A stretch of 5,102 nt of DNA from CAYGZQ01 sp964354375 [NCBI: uncultured Planctomycetota bacterium] (GTDB taxonomy: Bacteria; JAJVIF01; JAPKYR01). The stretch is taken from assembly GCA_964354375.1 (NCBI GenBank), contig CAYGZQ010000121.1:1-5102 (forward strand), read 5' to 3'. A model generated the notes under the pieces. It did not search any database. It saw only the letters and a program-made list of their open reading frames with translations, and had not been told where the DNA came from. Shown in pieces: positions 1-4,869 of the stretch. How positions within the stretch are numbered: the first letter of the stretch is position 1; every line of letters begins with the position of its first letter. The position numbers and the translations under genes are program-made.

Positions 1-10
1 GGGGCTAGGG

Positions 11-45
11 GGGTGAGGTGGAGAGGGGAGAACGGAGGGTGAGGT
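11..45. repeat. G-rich leader DNA with a 9-bp direct repeat
   Basis: The first 45 bases are almost all purine on the + strand, with G-runs at 1-4, 8-13, 25-28 and 37-39. GGGTGAGGT occurs twice, at 11-19 and 37-45. No gene is visible here. The complement of bases 1-13 (CCCCCCTAGCCCC) loosely recalls the C-run arms of the repeat at 3056-3165, so this may be the edge of a related degenerate repeat. A G-quadruplex is possible, but two of the loops are long. The direct repeat is seen directly; any role is guesswork. Confidence 0.3.
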
Positions 46-52
46 TTGACTT

Positions 53-82
53 TTGACTCCCTCCGACCCTGATTGATATACT
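53..82 (+). promoter_or_regulatory. sigma70-type promoter for the dnaX operon
   Basis: The -35 box TTGACT (53-58) is separated by 18 bp from the -10 box TATACT (77-82). The -10 is extended by TG at 74-75 (TGATATACT). Each hexamer matches the consensus at five of six bases. Transcription would start near 89-90, leaving a leader of about 43 bases before the dnaX ATG at 133. A second TTGACT lies at 46-51, but its spacer to this -10 would be 25 bp, too long to serve it. The position argues that the TTG at 73 is not the dnaX start. Confidence 0.7.
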
Positions 83-98
83 CGCATCGGTCGTGGAG

Positions 99-118
99 CT
101 GTTTCCCCCGGGAAACAG
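99..118. promoter_or_regulatory. perfect 20-bp palindrome in the dnaX leader
   Basis: CTGTTTCCC (99-107) and GGGAAACAG (110-118) are perfect inverted copies separated by CC. The palindrome lies just downstream of the predicted transcription start and 14 bases before the dnaX ATG. It could be an RNA hairpin that limits ribosome access, or a protein-binding site. The half-site TGTTTC...GAAACA is like that of the ParB site parS (TGTTTCACGTGAAACA), but here the halves are 2 bp further apart, so a true parS is unlikely. There is no T-tract after it, so it is not a terminator. Confidence 0.5.
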
Positions 119-132
119 TCAATGGGTTGGTT

Positions 133-1983
133 ATGCCTTACCAGGCTTTGTATAGAACTTACCGCCCCCGTCACTTCAGCGAAGTGATTGGACAGGATCA
201 CGTGGTCCGCACGCTGGTCAACAGCGTGAAACAGGACAAGGTTTCGCACGCCCACCTGTTTTCGGGACCTCGGGGCACGGGCAAGACGACGGTCGCGAGA
301 ATCCTCGCGAGGGCGATCAACTGCGAGCACACTGCGGACGGCGAGCCGTGCGATGAGTGCCGCCGGTGCAAAGGCTCAGAAGAAGGTCTGGGCGTAATCG
401 AGATCGATGCGGCAAGCCACGGATCGGTGGACGACATGCGACAGCTTGTCGCGCAGGTGAGCCAGGTGCCGCTGTCCGGCGGGATGATGGTCTACATCAT
501 CGACGAGGTCCACATGCTGTCGAAGGAGGCGTTCAACGCCTTCCTCAAGACCCTCGAGGAGCCGCCGCCTCACGCGGTTTTTGTGCTTGCGACGACCGAG
601 CCCGGAAAGCTCCTCCCCACAATTCATTCCCGCTGCCAGCATTTTGCTTTCCGACGCATACCGGTGAACATCGTGGCCGACCACATCGCGGGAATCTGCC
701 GCTCCGAGAACGTGCCCGCCGAAGACGCCGCCATCAGGCTGATAGCGCGGGCCGGCGACGGAAGCGTGCGCGACAGCATCAGCATCCTCGAACAGGCCAT
801 CGCCTACGAGCCCGGGGGCCTCACGCTCATGGGTGTGAGGGATGTCCTTGGAATTCCCGACAGGATGGATATCCGCGCTCTCGGCGCACGAGTTGTCGCA
901 GGCGATCCCGCAGGTATCAGCGCATCCTTCGCCCACCTGATCGAATCCGGACGAGAGCCCTCTTCCATCCTCACCGAGCTCCTTCTGCACTTCCGAGACC
1001 TCCTCTTTGCAGCTCTCAATCTGGAGCACTCCGATCTCGAGATTCTCCCCGACGAGGAGCGACGGGAGGTGGTCAGGCAGGCCGCCGGACTTTCGATCGA
1101 GGAAATCCATCGCGCCATCGCCTTCCTGGCGAAATGCGAAGGGGAGATCAAGTGGGAAGATGAAGCGGCGCTGATTCTCGAGGTCTCGCTTCTAAGGCTG
1201 GCGGGGAGATTTTCGCGAGAGCCTGCGACAGAAACACGACCGGTCCCCGCTCTCCAGACATCAGCCCGTAAGCTCCCCGAGGAAGGACCCAGGGCACCCG
1301 AAGTCCCCTCACGGAAACAGCCGTCCGTTCCCGAACGCCCCTCGCTCGCCGGCGGATTCAGTCTCAAAAAACCCAGGCCCGCTCCGGTTGAAGCAGCGGT
1401 CCCGGTGGCGAAAGAACACAGGGTAACCGAAGCAGCACCGTCACCGCAGAAAGTCGCGGGCGAGTCGCGGCCTCTGAGAATTTCCGAGGAGATCGATCCG
1501 CAGTGGAAGAATACGCTCGAGAGCGTCCGGGAGGCCTCCTTCGCAGAATACATCCTTCTCGCTCAGGCTGTACCGACGCCCCCGCCGTCGGAGTGGCCTC
1601 AGGTCGATTCCGCAAAGCCCGGGCCTCTCGAATTGACCCTCAAGTATCCGTTCGAGCAGGGATTTCTGGTCAAGCTCATCAATGAGCCGCCCGTGCTGAA
1701 CCGGCTGACATCGCGGTTGGAGGAGGTCCTCGAGCGGACGATCATGCTGCGAATCGCGCAGGAACGCTCGGAAGGAAAAGACTTGATTACCCCGGGACAG
1801 ACCGGACAATCGGGGATGTATGACGGAGAGGGTCATGTTGTGGGACCCGATCCGCAGAACGGCCCTTCTCTCTTCCCCGGCGCCGCCCGTACCGCCCCGA
1901 CCGATCCGGACCTCAGGAGAATACATGATCTCATAGTAGACGACTTCCCGGAGTACAAAGTGGAGAACGAGCCCTCCACGTGA
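133..1983 (+). CDS. dnaX: DNA polymerase III subunit tau (and possibly gamma)
   Basis: This gene encodes the 616-residue AAA+ clamp-loader subunit, which uses ATP to load the sliding clamp and, in the tau form, tethers the polymerase core and helicase. Visible motifs are: N-terminus MPYQALYRTYRP typical of the family; Walker A GPRGTGKT (45-52); zinc-site cysteines C64, C73, C76 and C79; Walker B with DEVH (124-127); the SRC arginine-finger motif (166-168); and sensor 2 GSVRD (210-214). The clamp-loader collar domain runs to about residue 355, followed by a Pro/Glu-rich linker (about 360-452) and a tau-type C-terminal domain (about 457-545). Length is close to E. coli tau (643). The ATG at 133 is chosen because family homology begins there and the in-frame TTG at 73 lies in the promoter. 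No strong Shine-Dalgarno site precedes it. An A6 run at codons 412-413 may cause frameshifting to a short form. It is first in the operon with ybaB and recR. Confidence 0.97.
   Translation: MPYQALYRTYRPRHFSEVIGQDHVVRTLVNSVKQDKVSHAHLFSGPRGTGKTTVARILARAINCEHTADGEPCDECRRCKGSEEGLGVIEIDAASHGSVDDMRQLVAQVSQVPLSGGMMVYIIDEVHMLSKEAFNAFLKTLEEPPPHAVFVLATTEPGKLLPTIHSRCQHFAFRRIPVNIVADHIAGICRSENVPAEDAAIRLIARAGDGSVRDSISILEQAIAYEPGGLTLMGVRDVLGIPDRMDIRALGARVVAGDPAGISASFAHLIESGREPSSILTELLLHFRDLLFAALNLEHSDLEILPDEERREVVRQAAGLSIEEIHRAIAFLAKCEGEIKWEDEAALILEVSLLRLAGRFSREPATETRPVPALQTSARKLPEEGPRAPEVPSRKQPSVPERPSLAGGFSLKKPRPAPVEAAVPVAKEHRVTEAAPSPQKVAGESRPLRISEEIDPQWKNTLESVREASFAEYILLAQAVPTPPPSEWPQVDSAKPGPLELTLKYPFEQGFLVKLINEPPVLNRLTSRLEEVLERTIMLRIAQERSEGKDLITPGQTGQSGMYDGEGHVVGPDPQNGPSLFPGAARTAPTDPDLRRIHDLIVDDFPEYKVENEPST
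1366..1391 (+). other. dnaX: candidate frameshift/slippage site in dnaX (gamma-like product)
   Basis: Six A residues (1366-1371) form codons 412-413 (AAA AAA, Lys-Lys) in the linker between the AAA+/collar part and the tau-specific domain. In the -1 frame a TGA stop follows at 1389-1391, giving a product of about 419 residues, near the length of E. coli gamma (431). The +1 frame also closes within 17 codons. E. coli dnaX uses A AAA AAG at the same domain boundary, and Thermus uses transcript slippage on a longer A-run. Here the heptamer is C AAA AAA, which is not ideal for tandem slippage. A 5-bp inverted repeat (1379-1383 with 1395-1399) lies just downstream, and a weak GGCGG stretch lies about 10 bases upstream. 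Position fits well; the signal strength is marginal. Confidence 0.4.
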
Positions 1984-2005
1984 AAGAGCCTGTGGGTAAC
2001 GCTTC

Positions 2006-2011
2006 AAGGAG
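2006..2011 (+). promoter_or_regulatory. ribosome binding site of ybaB
   Basis: AAGGAG sits 6 bases before the ATG at 2018, inside the 34-bp gap after the dnaX stop. It fixes the ybaB start and is the only clear Shine-Dalgarno site in this three-gene cluster. Confidence 0.8.
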
Positions 2012-2017
2012 AACAGT

Positions 2018-2332
2018 ATGAGTTTCGACATGAACGCCATAATGAGGCAAGCGAAGAAGATGCAGGAGAAGATGGAGAGAGTGCAGGATGAGCTTGCGAA
2101 TGAGCGCATCGAGCATTCCACCGGGGGCGGTATGGTCAAGTGCATTGTAAACGGCCAGGGCGAAGTGCTGTCGATATCGATAAATCCCGACGCGTTGAGC
2201 GAGGGGCACGAGATTCTCGAGGACATGATCCTGGTGGCGGTGAGGGAGGCTCTGCAGAAGGCTCAGGCGCTCCAGCAGGAGCGTATGCACGGCCTTACGG
2301 GCGGCATCAACATCCCCGGTCTTGGAATCTGA
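2018..2332 (+). CDS. ybaB: YbaB/EbfC family nucleoid-associated DNA-binding protein
   Basis: This gene encodes a 104-residue protein of the YbaB/EbfC family, small dimeric proteins that bind DNA and associate with the nucleoid. The family pattern is clear. A long charged N-terminal helix (about residues 5-30, rich in Met, Lys, Gln and Glu) leads into a glycine-containing STGGGMVK segment and a beta region around VNGQGEVLSISINP. A second long helix (about 67-90) contains LEDMILVAVREAL. The C-terminus GGINIPGLGI is typical. Length is normal for the family (about 100-110). It lies between dnaX and recR, its usual position, and is very probably cotranscribed with them. The exact cellular role of the family is not well settled. 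Confidence 0.95.
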   Translation: MSFDMNAIMRQAKKMQEKMERVQDELANERIEHSTGGGMVKCIVNGQGEVLSISINPDALSEGHEILEDMILVAVREALQKAQALQQERMHGLTGGINIPGLGI

Positions 2333-2350
2333 CTCGACAACTGCACGAAA

Positions 2351-2965
2351 ATGTCCAGACTTTTTCCCGATACCGTCCGACTTCTGCTGGAGGAGCTTCA
2401 GAAGCTTCCCGGCGTCGGGCCGAAAAGCGCCCAGCGCATGATGCTGCATTTTCTGTCGGCGCCCGAGGAGGAAGTGAGGGCGCTCGCAGAAATCCTGTCC
2501 CGTTTGCACAAGAGCGTCACGCCCTGTCCGATCTGCGGCAATCTGGCGGAGAACGGTCCGTGCGCGGTATGCGCCGACGCCACTCGCGATCCCTCGCTGA
2601 TTTGCATAGTGGAGGAGCCGATCGACCTCATCGCGATCGAGCGCGCGCACGATTACCGAGGCGTGTATCACGTCCTCGGCGGACGTATCAGCCCGCTCGA
2701 CGGCATCCTGCCGGAGGACCTTGCTGTCGACCCGCTCGTCCATCGCATATCGAAATCCGATCCCCCGGTCCGGGAGATCATCCTCGCCACGAATACCGAT
2801 GTCGAAGGCGACACAACCGCAGGTTTCATCGCTCAACTCCTCCAGGAGAAATTCCCCGATCTGCTGATAACAAGGATCGCGACGGGCATCCCGATCGGCG
2901 GCGAGCTCGACTACGCCGACCAGGTTACGCTCATCAAAGCCCTCAGGGGTCGACGCGAAGTCTAG
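2351..2965 (+). CDS. recR: recombination protein RecR
   Basis: This gene encodes a 204-residue RecR, which works with RecO and RecF to load RecA at gaps in single-stranded DNA coated by SSB. Domains seen in order are: a helix-hairpin-helix with LPGVGPKSAQRM (19-30); a C4 zinc finger with C59, C62, C71 and C74; a Toprim domain from about residue 83, including IVEEPIDL and the GGRISPLDGI stretch (110-119); the Walker B-like ATNTDVEGD segment; and the C-terminal GIPIGGELDYAD stretch. Length is that of the family (about 200). In the usual GIGPEDL-type stretch a Leu replaces Gly (GILPEDL). The start is 18 bp after the ybaB stop and no Shine-Dalgarno site is visible upstream, so translation may depend on coupling with ybaB. 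Confidence 0.97.
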   Translation: MSRLFPDTVRLLLEELQKLPGVGPKSAQRMMLHFLSAPEEEVRALAEILSRLHKSVTPCPICGNLAENGPCAVCADATRDPSLICIVEEPIDLIAIERAHDYRGVYHVLGGRISPLDGILPEDLAVDPLVHRISKSDPPVREIILATNTDVEGDTTAGFIAQLLQEKFPDLLITRIATGIPIGGELDYADQVTLIKALRGRREV

Positions 2966-2977
2966 ACCATTGGGTAG

Positions 2978-3004
2978 CATGCCCGTCCCGGGCATGGTTC
3001 TTTC
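2978..3004 (+). terminator. rho-independent terminator after recR
   Basis: CATGCCCG (2978-2985) and CGGGCATG (2989-2996) form an 8-bp GC-rich stem with the loop TCC, followed by GTTCTTTC. It lies 12 bases after the recR stop. The T-tract is short and interrupted, but position and stem strength suit the end of the dnaX-ybaB-recR transcript. Confidence 0.65.
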
Positions 3005-3055
3005 TCCCCCGAAAGACAAGACCAATGCGCAAGATGGGGCTGTTGAGGAATTCAC

Positions 3056-3087
3056 AGCCCCCCTGTAGTCCCCCCCAAGGGGGGGAC
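3056..3087 (+). repeat. left inner arm, C/G-run repeat
   Basis: This is one of two perfect inverted 32-bp copies; the partner is 3134-3165. It reads A-G, six C, TGTAGT, seven C, AA, seven G, then A-C. The right part, 3068-3087, is itself an imperfect palindrome with C7 and G7 runs around AA. The arms are separated by 46 bases (3088-3133) with no recognisable content. Confidence 0.85.
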
Positions 3088-3133
3088 GGTCAAGAGACGA
3101 ACCCTTTATCCATCGCGGCATTAGGAACACACT

Positions 3134-3165
3134 GTCCCCCCCTTGGGGGGGACTACAGGGGGGCT
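3134..3165 (-). repeat. right inner arm, C/G-run repeat
   Basis: This is the exact inverse of 3056-3087: G-T, seven C, TT, seven G, ACTACA, six G, then C-T. Together the arms could form a 32-bp stem with a 46-base loop as RNA or as a cruciform, or each arm could fold alone. Such homopolymer-rich palindromes are difficult to sequence and assemble, so run lengths may be unreliable. Confidence 0.85.
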
Positions 3166-3216
3166 TGGTCACATTAGGGCTTCTTCAACAGCCCCAGGAT
3201 GCGCATGCTACGACGA

Positions 3217-3244
3217 CGCTCCCGGATTCCGGGAGCGCCTTTCC
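3217..3244 (+). terminator. second strong hairpin, terminator-like
   Basis: CGCTCCCGG (3217-3225) and CCGGGAGCG (3229-3237) form a 9-bp stem with the loop ATT, followed on the + strand by CCTTTCC. It could be a backup terminator for + strand transcription, or a leader hairpin upstream of the small reading frame at 3261. On the - strand the bases after the stem are not T-rich, so it is a weak candidate for ending the Tad-like gene. Confidence 0.45.
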
Positions 3245-3260
3245 AGAGACAGGAGGAGAA

Positions 3261-3377
3261 ATGCCACAATGTGAAAATCACATGACCAGTAAGGAGGAGC
3301 GCATGCCGAGATTTATGTTATCAGTCGACCAGCTTCAACTCCGCAGGACCTTCCTCGAGCTTCCCGTCGAAGTATAG
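3261..3377 (+). pseudogene. short reading frame with strong start signals, possible gene stump
   Basis: This frame encodes 38 residues beginning MPQCENHMTSKEERMPRFML. The ATG at 3261 is preceded by AGGAGGAG (3251-3258), and an in-frame ATG at 3303 is preceded by AAGGAGGAG (3291-3299). Two such strong sites in one short stretch look like a true translation start region. From 3321 the frame runs antisense to the 3' end of the convergent Tad-like gene, so its second half is probably not native. It may be the beginning of a gene cut off by rearrangement, a small peptide gene, or chance. No family is recognised. Confidence 0.3.
3269..3283. repeat. 15-bp palindrome ATGTGA-AAA-TCACAT
   Basis: This is a perfect 6-bp inverted repeat around three A bases. 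The halves are TGTGA/TCACA as in CRP/FNR-type operators, but the spacing is 3 instead of 6, so it is not a standard site. It lies just after the ATG at 3261 and could be an operator or chance. Confidence 0.25.
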
Positions 3378-4823
3378 CTGCCAGCTCGACGTATCCTGGA
3401 CTCCGGCCGCGTACTTCGCATGGAGACGCCCTCCGGGATAGCCCGTCGGTATCGTCAGTATGTCGAGCTTGTACGTGCCGTCGCCCGCGAGAGTCCCCGG
3501 CCAGGTGTTGCCGTACTCGTCGTAGTAGTAGACCGACTTCGATCCGACGTCCGTGTCGAACTTGTTCACGTATACATCGAATCCTGCAGCCTCAGGGGGA
3601 ATGTACCCGAGGTCGATGTCGACCGTGCCGCTCGTATTGAAGTTGATCGGAAGCGTTCCGAGCGCAGTCACCTCGGTTCCGTTATCGGGAAACCAGGTAC
3701 CCGAGGTGGCAGCGGGAGAGCCGGCCCTCAGGTTGAAACCGTTCTCCGAGGACCCGTTCGTGGTCATGACATTGATGCGGTACTTGCCGTACCCGTACGT
3801 CGCGAGGTTGAACTCCCATCCCGTGGGCGTAACCCACTTCATGTCGCTCGTCTTCATGCTGGGGGTCCAGGTCGCTTCCGCAATCAAGGTGTCGTCACTT
3901 AAGTCCGCCGGGGTGCTGTCGGGAGCGTACAGCTGGTACCTCGTGGTCGTGTACTTGGTCGACGGCTGCGGATGAGGGTTCGGGGGGGCGGGACGGATTT
4001 CGTCCACCTTGCCGGGTCCCGCGTCCTGCGCGTCGCCCACGTTCCACGTGTCCGGATCGAATATCTGGACGACCAGGTCGTTCGTACCGTTCTTCGCGAA
4101 ATAGTCGTCCTTTATTTCGAGCATGAAATTGTACCCGTGATCATTGTAGTACGGGTTCTCGTTACCGTTGTTCAACCACTTCGTGGAGTACGCATCTCCG
4201 TACGTGTAGTAACCGTACGGGCCGAAGCAGCTCAGGTTCATTATGCCGTTGGTCCCGTATTCCCCGGAAGAGCCGCTGATGTACAAAGGCAGGGGGCTCG
4301 TGTAGCTCGCCGTTGCGTTAACCGTGAGCACGCCGCCGTTGTACCCCATGATCGGCGCCAGGAAATACTGTATCGGCTTCGAGATCTCGACCTGATACCA
4401 GCCCGAGTGCTCCCCATCGGGATTGCGCTTCCCCGTGATCGTCACCCCGTCCTCACCGTGGGTATACCCGTTCAGCTCAGCCAGGTCCTTGGCCCTCAAC
4501 AGCGCTTCATCCTCGAATGGGAGCTGCTTCGCTCCGGCAAGAGCCGCGGCGTCGCACGCGCGCTGCACCCTTGCCCGCTCCCGCTGGATAAAGCCCACGT
4601 CCACGACCAGACTCGCCATGCCTATGGACACGACCAGAAGCACGACTACCCACGTGAAAACGCTTCCTCGTTCGCTATTCGCAACGGCGCTTGAGCGCCT
4701 GACTTGCTTTCTGAATCTTGACTCTTTCATAGACTCGACCTCCATCGGAAGGAAATGAACGCTTGGATCCCTTACCGACCTCAGGCTGTATCCCGACTCT
4801 GCGTTCGTGCTTTTCGATTTCAT
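3321..4823 (-). CDS. TadE/TadG-like (Tad-domain) membrane-anchored surface protein
   Basis: This gene encodes 500 residues when read from the ATG at 4823. A charged N-terminus leads to a single membrane segment (about 55-74) that runs into VDVGF, then QRACDAAALAGAKQL (87-101). This is the classic signature of the Tad N-terminal domain of TadG-like pilus-assembly proteins. The block to about residue 173, ending in VNATASY, completes that domain. The rest, about 325 residues, should lie outside the cytoplasmic membrane. It is beta-like, rich in Gly, Asn, Thr and Tyr (eight Tyr within 201-231), with a Pro-rich spacer at about 277-288. No von Willebrand A domain or enzyme motif is recognised. There is no prepilin-peptidase motif with Glu at +5, consistent with TadG rather than pilin. 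Two starts have good ribosome sites: 4823 and 4730 (469 residues, with a more usual 22-residue N-terminus). It probably acts in a Tad/Flp-type appendage or export system; its role beyond that is unknown. Confidence 0.85.
   Translation of the reverse strand: MKSKSTNAESGYSLRSVRDPSVHFLPMEVESMKESRFRKQVRRSSAVANSERGSVFTWVVVLLVVSIGMASLVVDVGFIQRERARVQRACDAAALAGAKQLPFEDEALLRAKDLAELNGYTHGEDGVTITGKRNPDGEHSGWYQVEISKPIQYFLAPIMGYNGGVLTVNATASYTSPLPLYISGSSGEYGTNGIMNLSCFGPYGYYTYGDAYSTKWLNNGNENPYYNDHGYNFMLEIKDDYFAKNGTNDLVVQIFDPDTWNVGDAQDAGPGKVDEIRPAPPNPHPQPSTKYTTTRYQLYAPDSTPADLSDDTLIAEATWTPSMKTSDMKWVTPTGWEFNLATYGYGKYRINVMTTNGSSENGFNLRAGSPAATSGTWFPDNGTEVTALGTLPINFNTSGTVDIDLGYIPPEAAGFDVYVNKFDTDVGSKSVYYYDEYGNTWPGTLAGDGTYKLDILTIPTGYPGGRLHAKYAAGVQDTSSWQLYFDGKLEEGPAELKLVD
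4738..4743 (-). promoter_or_regulatory. ribosome binding site for the alternative Tad-like start
   Basis: On the - strand GGAGGT sits 7 bases before the in-frame ATG at 4730. Starting there leaves 22 residues before the membrane segment, typical for Tad-domain proteins. It competes with the site at 4830-4836. Confidence 0.5.
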
Positions 4824-4829
4824 AATCGG

Positions 4830-4836
4830 CCTCCTC
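4830..4836 (-). promoter_or_regulatory. ribosome binding site for the longer Tad-like start
   Basis: On the - strand GAGGAGG sits 6 bases before the ATG at 4823, in the gap after the preceding gene's stop at 4870. It supports the 500-residue form. Confidence 0.55.
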
Positions 4837-4869
4837 GAACAAGTGTCTCAGGCTTTCCGGCACGCCCGT

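Larger units (their letters stand above)
3025..3206. repeat. nested inverted-repeat element (MITE-like or REP-like)
   Basis: The outer arms are TGGGGCTGTTGAGGAA (3035-3050) and its inverted copy TTCTTCAACAGCCCCA (3181-3196), which match at 15 of 16 positions. Outside them, ATGCGCA occurs on both sides (3025-3031 and 3199-3205). Because TGCGCA is its own inverse, this can be read either as a 7-bp flanking direct duplication or as an extension of the inverted repeat after a 3-base mismatch. Inside lies a perfect 32-bp inverted repeat. The element carries no reading frame of its own and no transposase. It could be a non-autonomous mobile element, a palindromic intergenic repeat, or one inserted in the other. 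Arm sequences are seen directly; mobility is inferred. Confidence 0.65.

Noticed and set aside
73-132. Twenty-residue N-terminal extension of DnaX from a TTG
   Set aside because: It overlaps the -10 box and lies upstream of the predicted transcription start. Its residues show no DnaX homology.
122-187. 21-codon frame starting at the ATG at 122 in the dnaX leader
   Set aside because: It has no ribosome site, overlaps the dnaX start out of frame, and the peptide is unremarkable. A regulatory leader peptide cannot be supported.
376-1553. Long reading frames antisense to dnaX
   Set aside because: They are by-products of GC-rich codon use opposite a clearly conserved gene. No motifs or start signals support them.
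3056-3165. CRISPR repeats
   Set aside because: There are only two copies, in inverted rather than direct orientation, so there is no array.
2140-3177. 345-codon + strand frame across ybaB, recR and the repeat
   Set aside because: It is an Arg/Pro-rich shadow frame overlapping two conserved genes and running through the palindromic repeat.
3269-3283. CRP/FNR site
   Set aside because: The halves fit, but the spacing is 3 bases instead of 6. It is kept only as a short palindrome.
3420-4694. Long + strand frames opposite the Tad-like gene
   Set aside because: They are rich in Arg and Val as expected of antisense frames. The - strand frame has a clear Tad signature and membrane segment.
4675-4863. 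62-residue frame from a GTG on the - strand
   Set aside because: It overlaps the start of the Tad-like gene in another frame, and no good ribosome site precedes the GTG.
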